From Rugosibacter aromaticivorans (GTDB lineage Bacteria; Pseudomonadota; Gammaproteobacteria; Burkholderiales; Rhodocyclaceae): a DNA stretch of 64,000 bases. Under the pieces are notes generated by a model. That model worked only from the letters and a program-made list of their open reading frames with translations. It searched no databases and was not told the origin of the DNA. The stretch covers positions 1,116,001-1,180,000 of the forward strand of contig NZ_CP010554.1 of the NCBI RefSeq assembly GCF_000934545.1. Reading direction: 5' to 3'. The position numbers were made by a program, and so were the translations under genes. Of this stretch, positions 40,551 to 48,100 are shown in pieces (position 1 is the first letter of the stretch; each line of letters starts with the position of its first letter).

Positions 40551-40826
40551 ATGTTTGACCTTCCCGGTTCTCGTATCCAGTTCGGCCCCAAGCCTGCCAA
40601 GCCGAAGCGTGGCCGTCCTTCTAACCAATCTAGGTTTCTCGAAAATCAAAAAGACCTTTTTCCTGTCGATTTGTATATTGTGAAGTTGTCTGTATCAACA
40701 AAAGTTATTACGGATTCAGATAGTTTTGAGGCCGTCGCCGAAGGGCGGCGGAGCCGCCCCGGCGATGCCTCGAAGCTTTACGTGCCAGTTACACGTAAAG
40801 TTAGTCTCAAACCAATACAAAAATGA
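40551..40826 (+). CDS. small basic protein upstream of phage Rep, unknown function
   Basis: A 91-residue protein starting MFDLPGSRIQFGPKPAKPKR, with a caaggag ribosome site. The N-terminus is rich in Lys, Arg and Pro. Its position just before Rep, with overlapping ends, fits the small accessory or ssDNA-binding genes of filamentous phages, but I see no defining motif. The middle (EAVAEGRRSRPGDAS) is encoded by a long GC-rich palindrome at 40728-40771 that looks inserted in frame. Confidence 0.55.
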   Translation: MFDLPGSRIQFGPKPAKPKRGRPSNQSRFLENQKDLFPVDLYIVKLSVSTKVITDSDSFEAVAEGRRSRPGDASKLYVPVTRKVSLKPIQK

Positions 40827-41176
40827 GCCTTATTCCGGTCTTTGTCGATTGGCTCACGATTCGTCAGGATCACGGAGATGGTTGTTCTCCTCGTATCAAT
40901 GGCGGCAGGTTCATGTCCATTGATGCCGATGGCTCAGTGGAGTACCTCATTGATAAAAGGGCAGGTCTGGAAGGCTCTTTCAATTCCAGATTCGAGTTAC
41001 GTTCTGACGGCTCTACCGTTGAGTTTTCCGGAAACATTGCCCGTTTTAATCGCCGCGACAATCTCTTTGGCTATGACTGGTCGGAAACGATACGGCGCAT
41101 TAATGCCTTGTTGAATCTGTACTCAATACCTCCATTCACGGCGGGTAAGCTCTATCGTTTCTCCTGTCGGCGCTGA
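40823..41176 (+). CDS. filamentous-phage-type replication initiation protein, truncated
   Basis: A 117-residue N-terminal piece of an inovirus-like Rep: VFVDWLTIRQDHGDG, INGGRFMSIDADGSVEYLID, ELRSDGSTVEFSGNIARFNR and RDNLFGYDWSETIRRINALL. Intact relatives are several hundred residues long and contain the nicking tyrosine downstream, which is missing. The frame ends inside a perfect 12-bp inverted repeat (41161-41190), suggesting that truncation occurred by insertion or deletion at this palindrome. Its start overlaps the upstream small gene by four bases. Probably non-functional. Confidence 0.75.
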   Translation: MSLIPVFVDWLTIRQDHGDGCSPRINGGRFMSIDADGSVEYLIDKRAGLEGSFNSRFELRSDGSTVEFSGNIARFNRRDNLFGYDWSETIRRINALLNLYSIPPFTAGKLYRFSCRR

Positions 41177-41190
41177 CCCGCCGACAGGAG
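41161..41190. repeat. perfect 12-bp inverted repeat at the Rep truncation point
   Basis: Arms ctcctgtcggcg and cgccgacaggag surround ctgacc, which contains the TGA stop of the truncated Rep. No T run follows, so a terminator role is less likely than an insertion scar or a replication-origin hairpin. Confidence 0.65.
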
Positions 41191-41304
41191 AGCCGCCAGA
41201 TTATCAATCAAAGAGTCCACAGAAAACTGAAAAGCCTGGGGTTGTCGTTACTGATGTATCGGGCCAGATGCGTTCCTAGGTTTTAATATCGTTTTCTGAC
41301 TCAA

Positions 41305-41332
41305 GAAAAAACCCGCCGAAGCAGGTTTTTTC
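41305..41332 (-). terminator. bidirectional terminator after the first small-gene cassette
   Basis: A-rich and T-rich arms flank a short GC stem with loop cgaa (ttcg on the reverse strand). It follows the 81-residue gene by 22 bp. Confidence 0.75.
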
Positions 41333-41353
41333 TTTAGTAGAAGGTGTAGATAA

Positions 41354-41599
41354 CTAAGCTGGCGTCAATTCTAGTCGCTTCTCGATGCGTTCGATTCGAT
41401 CACCTTGTTTATCTAGGCGCAATTGAATCATGGCCATATCCCCATGAATGTTGGCGATACCTTTCTCGGCAAGGGTTAAGCGTTCGTCGATGGACGTAAT
41501 TCGCATTTTTATTTCGCTGATATCGTCTTTGATCTGCGCGGTGTCCGAGCGTATGGCACGCAGGTGCTCAAGAATCAGGTTTTCTGCTTTTTCCGTCAT
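41354..41599 (-). CDS. small coiled-coil protein, unknown function
   Basis: An 81-residue protein, almost entirely one predicted coiled coil with heptads: KDDISEIKMRITSIDERLTL then IQLRLDKQGDRIERIEKRLE. It resembles small phage or plasmid coiled-coil proteins of unknown role. A caaggag ribosome site precedes the ATG. It is the downstream member of two similarly built units, each with a gene, a ttcg-loop terminator and an upstream 131-bp repeat. Confidence 0.65.
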   Translation of the reverse strand: MTEKAENLILEHLRAIRSDTAQIKDDISEIKMRITSIDERLTLAEKGIANIHGDMAMIQLRLDKQGDRIERIEKRLELTPA

Positions 41600-41618
41600 G
41601 GTTTTGTACTCCTTGTGG

Positions 41619-41876
41619 TTAAGTGTATCTTAAAAGCCGTTTTCCCACATCTGGCCTGGATTCCGAACCCTCTTCGTTTGGGTTTTCGGGTTTCGCCGGT
41701 TTGACCCCACGGCAGGGCTGCGGAATCTGCGCCGGTGGAGGGCAAGGCTTAGCCCCGCGGGTCTGCAAGATGCTCAGAACGACGAAAGCCATGATAGATT
41801 GCCCTTTTTCGGTTGGTTGCTTGGTCACCAGAGCCGGCACAAGAGTTCTGAGATTTTGGTTTTCATCGAAGCGCAT
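41619..41876 (-). CDS. possible 85-residue ORF ending in the 131-bp repeat
   Basis: The frame MRFDENQNLRTLVPALVTKQ through MAFVVLSILQTRGAKP to a Pro-rich tail ESRPDVGKRLLRYT is open, and an internal ATG has an agggcaa site. In the second repeat copy the same frame is also open but lacks the stop. It may be the tail of a lost phage gene. I do not recognise it. Confidence 0.25.
   Translation of the reverse strand: MRFDENQNLRTLVPALVTKQPTEKGQSIMAFVVLSILQTRGAKPCPPPAQIPQPCRGVKPAKPENPNEEGSESRPDVGKRLLRYT
41621..41751. repeat. 131-bp direct repeat, copy A
   Basis: Matches 42215-42345 with three mismatches in 131 bases. It lies immediately upstream (reverse-strand sense) of the 81-residue coiled-coil gene. 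Confidence 0.9.
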
Positions 41877-41916
41877 AGAATTTAATCAACTCCGATTGGA
41901 GCTTGATCCACCCAAG

Positions 41917-41942
41917 AAAAAGCCCTCCGAAGAGGGCTTTTT
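41917..41942 (-). terminator. rho-independent terminator after the DUF1640-like gene
   Basis: Arms aaaaagccctc and gagggcttttt with loop cgaa; on the reverse strand this is a ttcg-loop hairpin followed by T residues, 22 bp after the DUF1640-like stop. Confidence 0.85.
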
Positions 41943-41963
41943 TCCACGGAAATAGTAGATAAC

Positions 41964-42194
41964 TTAAAGTAGCTTGACTATGGTGGCCACAATGCCAATT
42001 GCGGCTGCGATCAATGTGCCAAGCTTCAGTGTAAGCCTGTACTCTAATTCTCTTAAGTCGTGTTTGGTAGCAACTTCTGCGACCGTCAACGCGTCTTTTA
42101 ATGCCTCGTTGATGCCTTCGGCTTGATCCTGAGTGAATCCACGCTTTTCCAGCGTTTTCACAAATTGATGAGTATCAAAGCTTAAAGTCGCCAT
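41964..42194 (-). CDS. small DUF1640-like coiled-coil membrane protein
   Basis: A 76-residue protein MATLSFDTHQFVKTLEKRGF then TQDQAEGINEALKDAL, with a C-terminal membrane anchor KLGTLIAAAIGIVATIVKLL. The pattern of helix, coiled coil (KHDLRELEYRLTLKL) and terminal membrane helix matches DUF1640/CCDC90-like bacterial proteins. The start has an aaaggaga ribosome site. Function is unknown. It has its own terminator and an upstream 131-bp repeat. Confidence 0.7.
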   Translation of the reverse strand: MATLSFDTHQFVKTLEKRGFTQDQAEGINEALKDALTVAEVATKHDLRELEYRLTLKLGTLIAAAIGIVATIVKLL

Positions 42195-42214
42195 GGTGCT
42201 ATTCTCCTTTTGAT

Positions 42215-42345
42215 AAGTGTAGCTTAAAAGCGGTTTTCCCACATCTGGCCTGGATTCCGAACCCCCTTCGTTTGGGTTTTCGGGTTTCGCCGGTTTGACC
42301 CCACGGCAGGGCTGCGGAATCTGCGCCGGTGGAGGGCAAGGCTTA
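42215..42345. repeat. 131-bp direct repeat, copy B
   Basis: Second copy of the segment at 41621-41751, upstream (reverse-strand sense) of the DUF1640-like gene. The copies are 463 bp apart and enclose that gene and its terminator. Confidence 0.9.
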
Positions 42346-42391
42346 CCGGCGGAACCTGAAAACCTTTAGGGCGAAACCCTCTAATTTGCTT

Positions 42392-42945
42392 TTAAGCAGC
42401 TTCAATCTTTAATTGCAGCGGTACTTTTGCCTGATGCCGTTTGATAGCGCGCTTGATGCTCGATATGTACGCGGCATACTGCCTGGCTAGCGCCGTTTTA
42501 GTGTATTTTTCGCTGTGTCACTGGCGTAGCATCTTCGGATGCCCGGATTCTGGAAAACCGTATGGACGCCCAAATTCTGCGCCGCGCTCGAGGGCTGCTT
42601 CCATTCCAGCTCGAGTTATTTCGCGGATCAGCTCGCGTTCGAACGCTGCGAAGGCGTCGATGATTTGCATCATCATGCGGCCCACTGGTGACTTTGTATC
42701 TATAACTTCTGTCAGCCTCAGGAAGGCAGCGCCTACGTTTTCTATTCTGTCGAGGATCTCTAAAAGATGACTAAAGGTGACTCGGTGATCGAGCTACTCT
42801 GTTAAGGTTGAACACTACGAACGTATCGCCTTTTTGTAATTCGGATAACACTTCTTCCAGTACTGGTCGCTTTCTGTCTCCGCCAGAGCGTTTTTCTTCA
42901 TATATTTTTCAACACCTGCGCTTGAGTGCATCATCCAGCATGGGG
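42392..42945 (-). pseudogene. serine recombinase (resolvase/invertase), frameshifted
   Basis: Reverse-strand frames read KIYEEKRSGGDRKRPVLEEV then QKGDTFVVFNLNRVARSPSH, a stop, then in another frame LEILDRIENVGAAFLRLTEV and IDTKSPVGRMMMQIIDAFAA FERELIREITRAGMEAALE, and after another stop ALARQYAAYISSIKRAIKRH. These are the catalytic-domain middle, the long helix and the C-terminal helix-turn-helix of a resolvase. The N-terminal catalytic Ser region is missing. At least one frameshift and three in-frame stops (TGA, TAG, TGA) make it dead. It was probably the recombinase of the adjacent element. Confidence 0.8.
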
Positions 42946-42967
42946 ATGCTGGTGGCGTACCGCCGAA

Positions 42968-44734
42968 TTATTTTTTTGCTGTTCCATGCCATGACTCCTT
43001 TAGTGTCACTATGCGATTGAATATCGGTGTGCCGGATGTCGAATCGACATGATCCGCAATGAAGTAGCCATGGCGTTCGAATTGAAAGCGTTCTTCAGCG
43101 GCTGCATTTTTTAGTGTCGGCTCGAGTTGTGCCTTGACTGTAATGCGCGAATTCTGGTTGAGATCGCTGATGAAATCACCACCATCGGCACCCGGTGCTT
43201 CAACGGCAAACAAGCGGTCATAGAGGCGTACTTCAGCAGCATAGGCGTGAGCTGCGGACACCCAATGGATGTTGCCCTTGACTTTGTAAGTGTCTGATCC
43301 CGGCGTGCCGGATTTTGAATCGGGCAGGTATTCGCAATGTACCGCAGTGATCTTGCCGCTGGCATCTTTATCGCAGCCGATGCATTTAATGACAAAGCCA
43401 TAACGCAGGCGCACAGTGTTGCCGGGGAAGAGGCGGAAGTAGCCTTTGATGGGCGTTTCCATAAAGTCTTCGCGCTCTATCCACAATTCTTTTGAGAAAG
43501 GAATCGGGCGTTTGCCCCACTCGGGTTTTTGCGGGTGGTTGGGTGCTTCACACATTTCTTCTTGCTTGTCCGGGTAGTTGTCGATGATGAGCTTGACCGG
43601 GTCAAGCACGGCGATGCGGCGCGGGGCGATGTCGTTTAGATGCTGGCGCTGGCATTCTTCGAACACGCTGAAGTCGATCCATGAATCGGATTTGCTGACG
43701 CCTATCATCTCGGCAAAGTGGCGAAACCCTTCGGGCGTGTAGCCACGCCGGCGCGCACCCACGAGCGTGGGCAGGCGCGGGTCGTCCCAGCCGCTGACAT
43801 GTTTTTCTTCAACGAGTTGAATCAGCTTGCGCTTGGAGAGCACGACATAGGAGAGGTTAAGCCGCGAGAATTCAATCTGCTGCGGCAACGGCGTATTCAC
43901 GCAGCCCAGCTCGGCCAGCCGGGTCAAAAGCCAGTCGTAGAATGGGCGCTGGTCTTCAAACTCCAGCGTGCAGATCGAATGCGTAATGTTTTCCAGCGCG
44001 TCCTCAATCGGGTGAGCGAAGGTGTACATCGGATAGATGCACCAGGTGTCCCCCGTGTTGTGGTGCGTGGCGTGGCGGATGCGATAAATGGTGGGGTCGC
44101 GCAGGTTGATGTTGCTTGATGCCATGTTGATCTTGGCGCGCAGCACGTGTGTGCCATCAGCGAATTCGCCGGCTTTCATGCGGGCAAATAGCTCGCGATT
44201 TTCAGCGGCTGTACGTGTGCGAAAAGGCGAATCTTTACCCGCTTCGGTCAGCGTGCCGCGCCGCGCGCGCATCTCTTCGGGGGTTTGCGAATCGACATAG
44301 GCGTGGCCTGCGTCGATCAATTTTTCAGCGAACGCAAGCATCCAGGGAAAGTAGTCCGAGGCGTGGTAGAGATTGTTCTCTGCGCCAAAGTGCCAGTCAA
44401 ATCCCAGCCAGCGCACTGCGTCGATAATCGAATCGGCATACTCCTGTTCTTCTTTCTCCGGATTGGTGTCATCAAAACGCAGGTGACACGCGCCGTCGTA
44501 GTCACGTGCCAAACCAAAATTCAGGCAAATCGACTTGGCGTGGCCAAAGTGCAGATAGCCATTCGGCTCCGGCGGAAAGCGGGTGCGGATCTTTGCCGTA
44601 TCACCAGCGCCGAGTTTTTGTTGTGCGGCCGGACCGGGCTTGCCGCTCCAAGCGCGTGCAGCATATTTTCCGGCGGCAAGATCGGCCTCGATGATATGCC
44701 GAATGAAGTTAGAGGTTTTTTCGGTGTCAGACAT
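42968..44734 (-). CDS. glnS: glutaminyl-tRNA synthetase
   Basis: A 588-residue class I synthetase. The HIGH motif is HFGHAKS after RFPPEPNGYL, and the KMSKS equivalent is VLSKRKL; the C-terminal beta-barrel anticodon-binding domains are complete. It is about 35 residues longer than E. coli GlnRS (553). The extra segment lies between LAAGKYAARAW and RTRFPPEPNG and includes KLGAGDTAKI, encoded by a copy of the dispersed repeat. The ATG giving MSDTEKTSNFIRHIIEADL is chosen by homology. It is divergent from crcB. Confidence 0.95.
   Translation of the reverse strand: MSDTEKTSNFIRHIIEADLAAGKYAARAWSGKPGPAAQQKLGAGDTAKIRTRFPPEPNGYLHFGHAKSICLNFGLARDYDGACHLRFDDTNPEKEEQEYADSIIDAVRWLGFDWHFGAENNLYHASDYFPWMLAFAEKLIDAGHAYVDSQTPEEMRARRGTLTEAGKDSPFRTRTAAENRELFARMKAGEFADGTHVLRAKINMASSNINLRDPTIYRIRHATHHNTGDTWCIYPMYTFAHPIEDALENITHSICTLEFEDQRPFYDWLLTRLAELGCVNTPLPQQIEFSRLNLSYVVLSKRKLIQLVEEKHVSGWDDPRLPTLVGARRRGYTPEGFRHFAEMIGVSKSDSWIDFSVFEECQRQHLNDIAPRRIAVLDPVKLIIDNYPDKQEEMCEAPNHPQKPEWGKRPIPFSKELWIEREDFMETPIKGYFRLFPGNTVRLRYGFVIKCIGCDKDASGKITAVHCEYLPDSKSGTPGSDTYKVKGNIHWVSAAHAYAAEVRLYDRLFAVEAPGADGGDFISDLNQNSRITVKAQLEPTLKNAAAEERFQFERHGYFIADHVDSTSGTPIFNRIVTLKESWHGTAKK
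44595..44620 (-). repeat. dispersed ~25-bp repeat, copy 9 (inside glnS)
   Basis: Reads GCCGTATCACCAGCGCCGAG then TTTTTG, one change from the consensus. It codes in frame for GAGDTA-type residues in an N-terminal insertion of GlnRS. Confidence 0.85.
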
Positions 44735-44804
44735 GAGTGCGCCAAACGAATACAAAGATGTAATTCTACTGGCAGGCGTAAAAGGCAGGCGTAAAATAGC
44801 TGCG

Positions 44805-45188
44805 ATGAATTGGATAAGTCTTTTTGCAATTGGACTCGGTGCCATGCTGGGCGCATGGTTACGCTGGGGGCTGGGGCTATGGCTGAACCCGCTGTTTCCC
44901 ACAGTGCCGCTGGGCACGCTGGCGGCGAATCTGCTCGGCGGTTATCTGGTAGGCGCTGCCGTTACGGTGTTTCACCTGAATGTCGATCTTTCACCTGAAT
45001 TGCGCTTGTTCTTCATTACCGGCGTGCTAGGTGCGCTGACGACGTTTTCCACCTTTTCAGCAGAAGTTGTAGCGCTGATTCAACGCGCCGAGTATGGCTG
45101 GGCGGTGGGTGCGGCCTCAATCCATTTGTTTGGTTCGCTGCTGATGACCGGCCTGGGCATTTTGACCATACAAAAATTAGCGCAATGA
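44805..45188 (+). CDS. crcB: fluoride exporter CrcB/Fluc
   Basis: A 127-residue membrane protein with four helices and the Fluc signatures LGAMLGAWLRWGLGLWLNP, GTLAANLLGGYLVG and the conserved FITGVLGALTTFSTFSAEV. Dimers form a fluoride channel protecting the cytoplasm. The ATG lies in a short gap after glnS's start, next to a tandem ggcaggcgtaaaa repeat. No fluoride riboswitch is apparent. It is followed closely by hrpA. Confidence 0.95.
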   Translation: MNWISLFAIGLGAMLGAWLRWGLGLWLNPLFPTVPLGTLAANLLGGYLVGAAVTVFHLNVDLSPELRLFFITGVLGALTTFSTFSAEVVALIQRAEYGWAVGAASIHLFGSLLMTGLGILTIQKLAQ

Positions 45189-45198
45189 GGCGGGTGCA

Positions 45199-48100
45199 AT
45201 GAGGTTCGATGTCGAGGCGCGCAGCGCTGCACGGCCAGCGATTGTCTATGACGAAGCGCTGCCGGTTACCTTGCGGCGAGAGGAAATTGCCGCGACCATT
45301 GCCCAGCATCAGGTCGTCGTGATCTGCGGCGAAACCGGCTCGGGCAAGACCACGCAACTGCCAAAAATCTGTTTGGAGATCGGGCGTGGCTTGAATGGAC
45401 TCATTGGCCACACGCAGCCGCGCCGGATTGCCGCGCGTGCCACAGCGACGCGCATTGCGCAGGAACTGAAGTCCGAGCTGGGCCGCTATGTCGGCTTCAA
45501 GATACGTTTTACCGATCGGGTTTCGCCGGAGACCTACATCAAGCTGATGACGGACGGTATTTTGCTGGCCGAGACACAAACTGATCCGCTGCTGCGCCAG
45601 TACGACACGCTCATTATCGACGAGGCGCACGAGCGCAGCCTGAACATTGATTTCATGCTTGGCTATCTGAAGCAGTTGTTGCCCAAACGCCCCGATCTGA
45701 AAGTTATCGTGACCTCCGCCACGCTGGATGCCGAGCGCTTCAGCCAACATTTTTCCATCAACAAAAAAGCGGCGCCGGTGATCGAAGTTTCGGGGCGTTT
45801 GTATCCCATAGAAACGCGATATCGACCGTGGGCTGAGACGCCTGCCCCCAATTCGCCTTCCGGTGCGAAGGGCATGGCGGATCGGGACATCAACGAGGCC
45901 ATTGTCGATGCGGTGAGCGAGGCACATCGCGCCGGGTCAGGTGACGTGCTGGTGTTTCTGCCGGGTGAGCGCGAGATTCGCGAGGCGGCAGAAGCGTTAC
46001 GCAAACATTCGTTTTCTGGCGGGGCGGCAGGTCTTGGGGCCAGCCTTGAAATTCTGCCGCTGTTTGCCCGCCAGTCGGCGCCCGAACAGGCGCGCGTGTT
46101 TTCATCGCATCAAGGTCGCCGCGTGGTGTTGGCGACCAATGTCGCTGAAACATCGCTCACCGTGCCGGGTATTCGGTATGTGATTGATACGGGGCTGGCG
46201 CGCGTCAAGCGTTACTCGTATCGCAACAAGATTGAGCAGTTGCAGGTTGAACCTATCGCCCGCGCGGCGGCCAATCAGCGCGCCGGACGCTGCGGCCGTG
46301 TGTCGGCCGGCATTTGCTTCCGGCTGTACGCTGAGGATGATTTCAACAAGCGTGCCGCTTATACCGAGTCGGAAATTCTGCGCTCCAGCCTGGCCGGAGT
46401 GATTCTGCGCATGAAGTCGCTACATTTGGGCGATGTGGAAAATTTCCCCTTCATCGAGCCACCTGCGCCGCGCATGATTGCCGACGGCTATCAATTGCTC
46501 GCCGAGTTGGGGGCTGTGACAACACCCCCTCCCGACCTCCCCCGCCTGGCGGGGGAGGTGACTAGTCACCCCCTTCCTCGGGGCGAAGGCGGGGTTTCGC
46601 GGAGCATTGCTCCGCGCTGCCGCAGCCGGCTGGCTGTGCAAAGCCAGCCGTGGAACGGAGGGGCGGGGAGATGGTGCTTGACTTCGACGGGAGTCGAGCT
46701 TGCTCGACTCCCGCTCGACCCGAAGATCGGCCGCATGATTCTCGCTGCGCGCGACTATGGTTGCCTTAGCGAAATGCTGATTATCGCTGCCGCACTGTCG
46801 GTACAGGACCCGCGTGAGCGGCCTCAGGAGCAAGCCGGTTCGGCCGATCAGGCGCATGCGAAATGGAAAGATGAAAAATCTGAATTTCTCTCCTATCTCA
46901 AACTCTGGCACGCAGCGGATAGCATCTGGAAACATGAAACGTCGAACAAGCAGCGTCAGTGGTGCCGGCAGAATTTTCTTTCCTGGTTGCGCGTGCGCGA
47001 GTGGCGCGATGTGCATGCCCAGTTGCTGACGCTGTGCCATGAACATGGCTGGAAAATTTCCAGTGCTTATCCGGTCGCGGCCACCCCGTCGAGAAAAGTG
47101 GCGACTGCGCAAGAAGTCTTGAGTCCGTCTCTGGACGGCGCTGGTGATACGGCACAAAGTAGTTCTCCCCCTGTTTTGCAACGACCCGATAGCGTCGCCG
47201 CTTACGCTGCTATCCACAAGGCATTGCTCACCGGTTTACTCGGCCATATTGGTTTGAAGAGCGAAGAAGAAGCCTACTACCTTGGCGCGCGCGGTATCAA
47301 GTTTTTTATTCATCCGGGTTCCAGCCTGATCAAGAAAGCCGGGCGCTGGATTGTGGCGGCCGAGCTTGTTGAAACCTCGCGTTTGTTCGCGCGGTGCGTG
47401 GCGCGAATCGAGCCGGAATGGCTGGAGCAGGTGGGTGGCCATTTACTGCGCAGCCATATCTATGATCCGCACTGGGAGAAAGGGCCGGGTCAAGTGGTTG
47501 CGTGGGAGCGCGTAACGCTGCATGGTTTGCTGCTGCATGCCAAGCGGCGTGTGCATTACGGGCCGCTGGACGAAAAATTATCGCGCGAGATATTGATTCG
47601 ATCGGCCCTCGTGGAAGGCGAAGTGGGCGAGGACTGGGTCAAGAAGTGGCGCTTCTTTCAGCATAACGCCAAGCTCATGCGGGAGATTGAAGCGCTTGAA
47701 CACAAATCGCGGCGGCCGGATGTGCTGGTGGATGATGAGCTGATTTATGCTTTTTATGATGCCACGGTTGCTGCGGGAATCACCACCTTAGCGGCGTTTG
47801 ATCGCTGGCGGCGTGAGGCCGAAGTCGTCAACCCGAAACTGTTGTTTCTGGAAAAAGCACAGTTGATGCGGCATGAGGCAGCGGGCATTACCACGGCGGC
47901 TTTTCCCCCGTACCTAGAGCAACATGGGCAAAAGTTCACGCTGCATTATCACCACCATCCGGGTGCGCCAGACGATGGGGTGACGCTTGATCTGCCGCTG
48001 GTGGCGTTGAATCAGTTATCTGCCCAGCGGTGTGAGTGGCTGGTGCCCGGTCTGCTCAAAGAAAAAGTGATCGCTCTTTTAAAAACCTTGCCGCAGAAAT

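Noticed and set aside
44735..44804. Fluoride riboswitch before crcB
   Set aside because: The gap is only 70 bp and contains a tandem ggcaggcgtaaaa repeat, with no riboswitch-like pseudoknot pattern.
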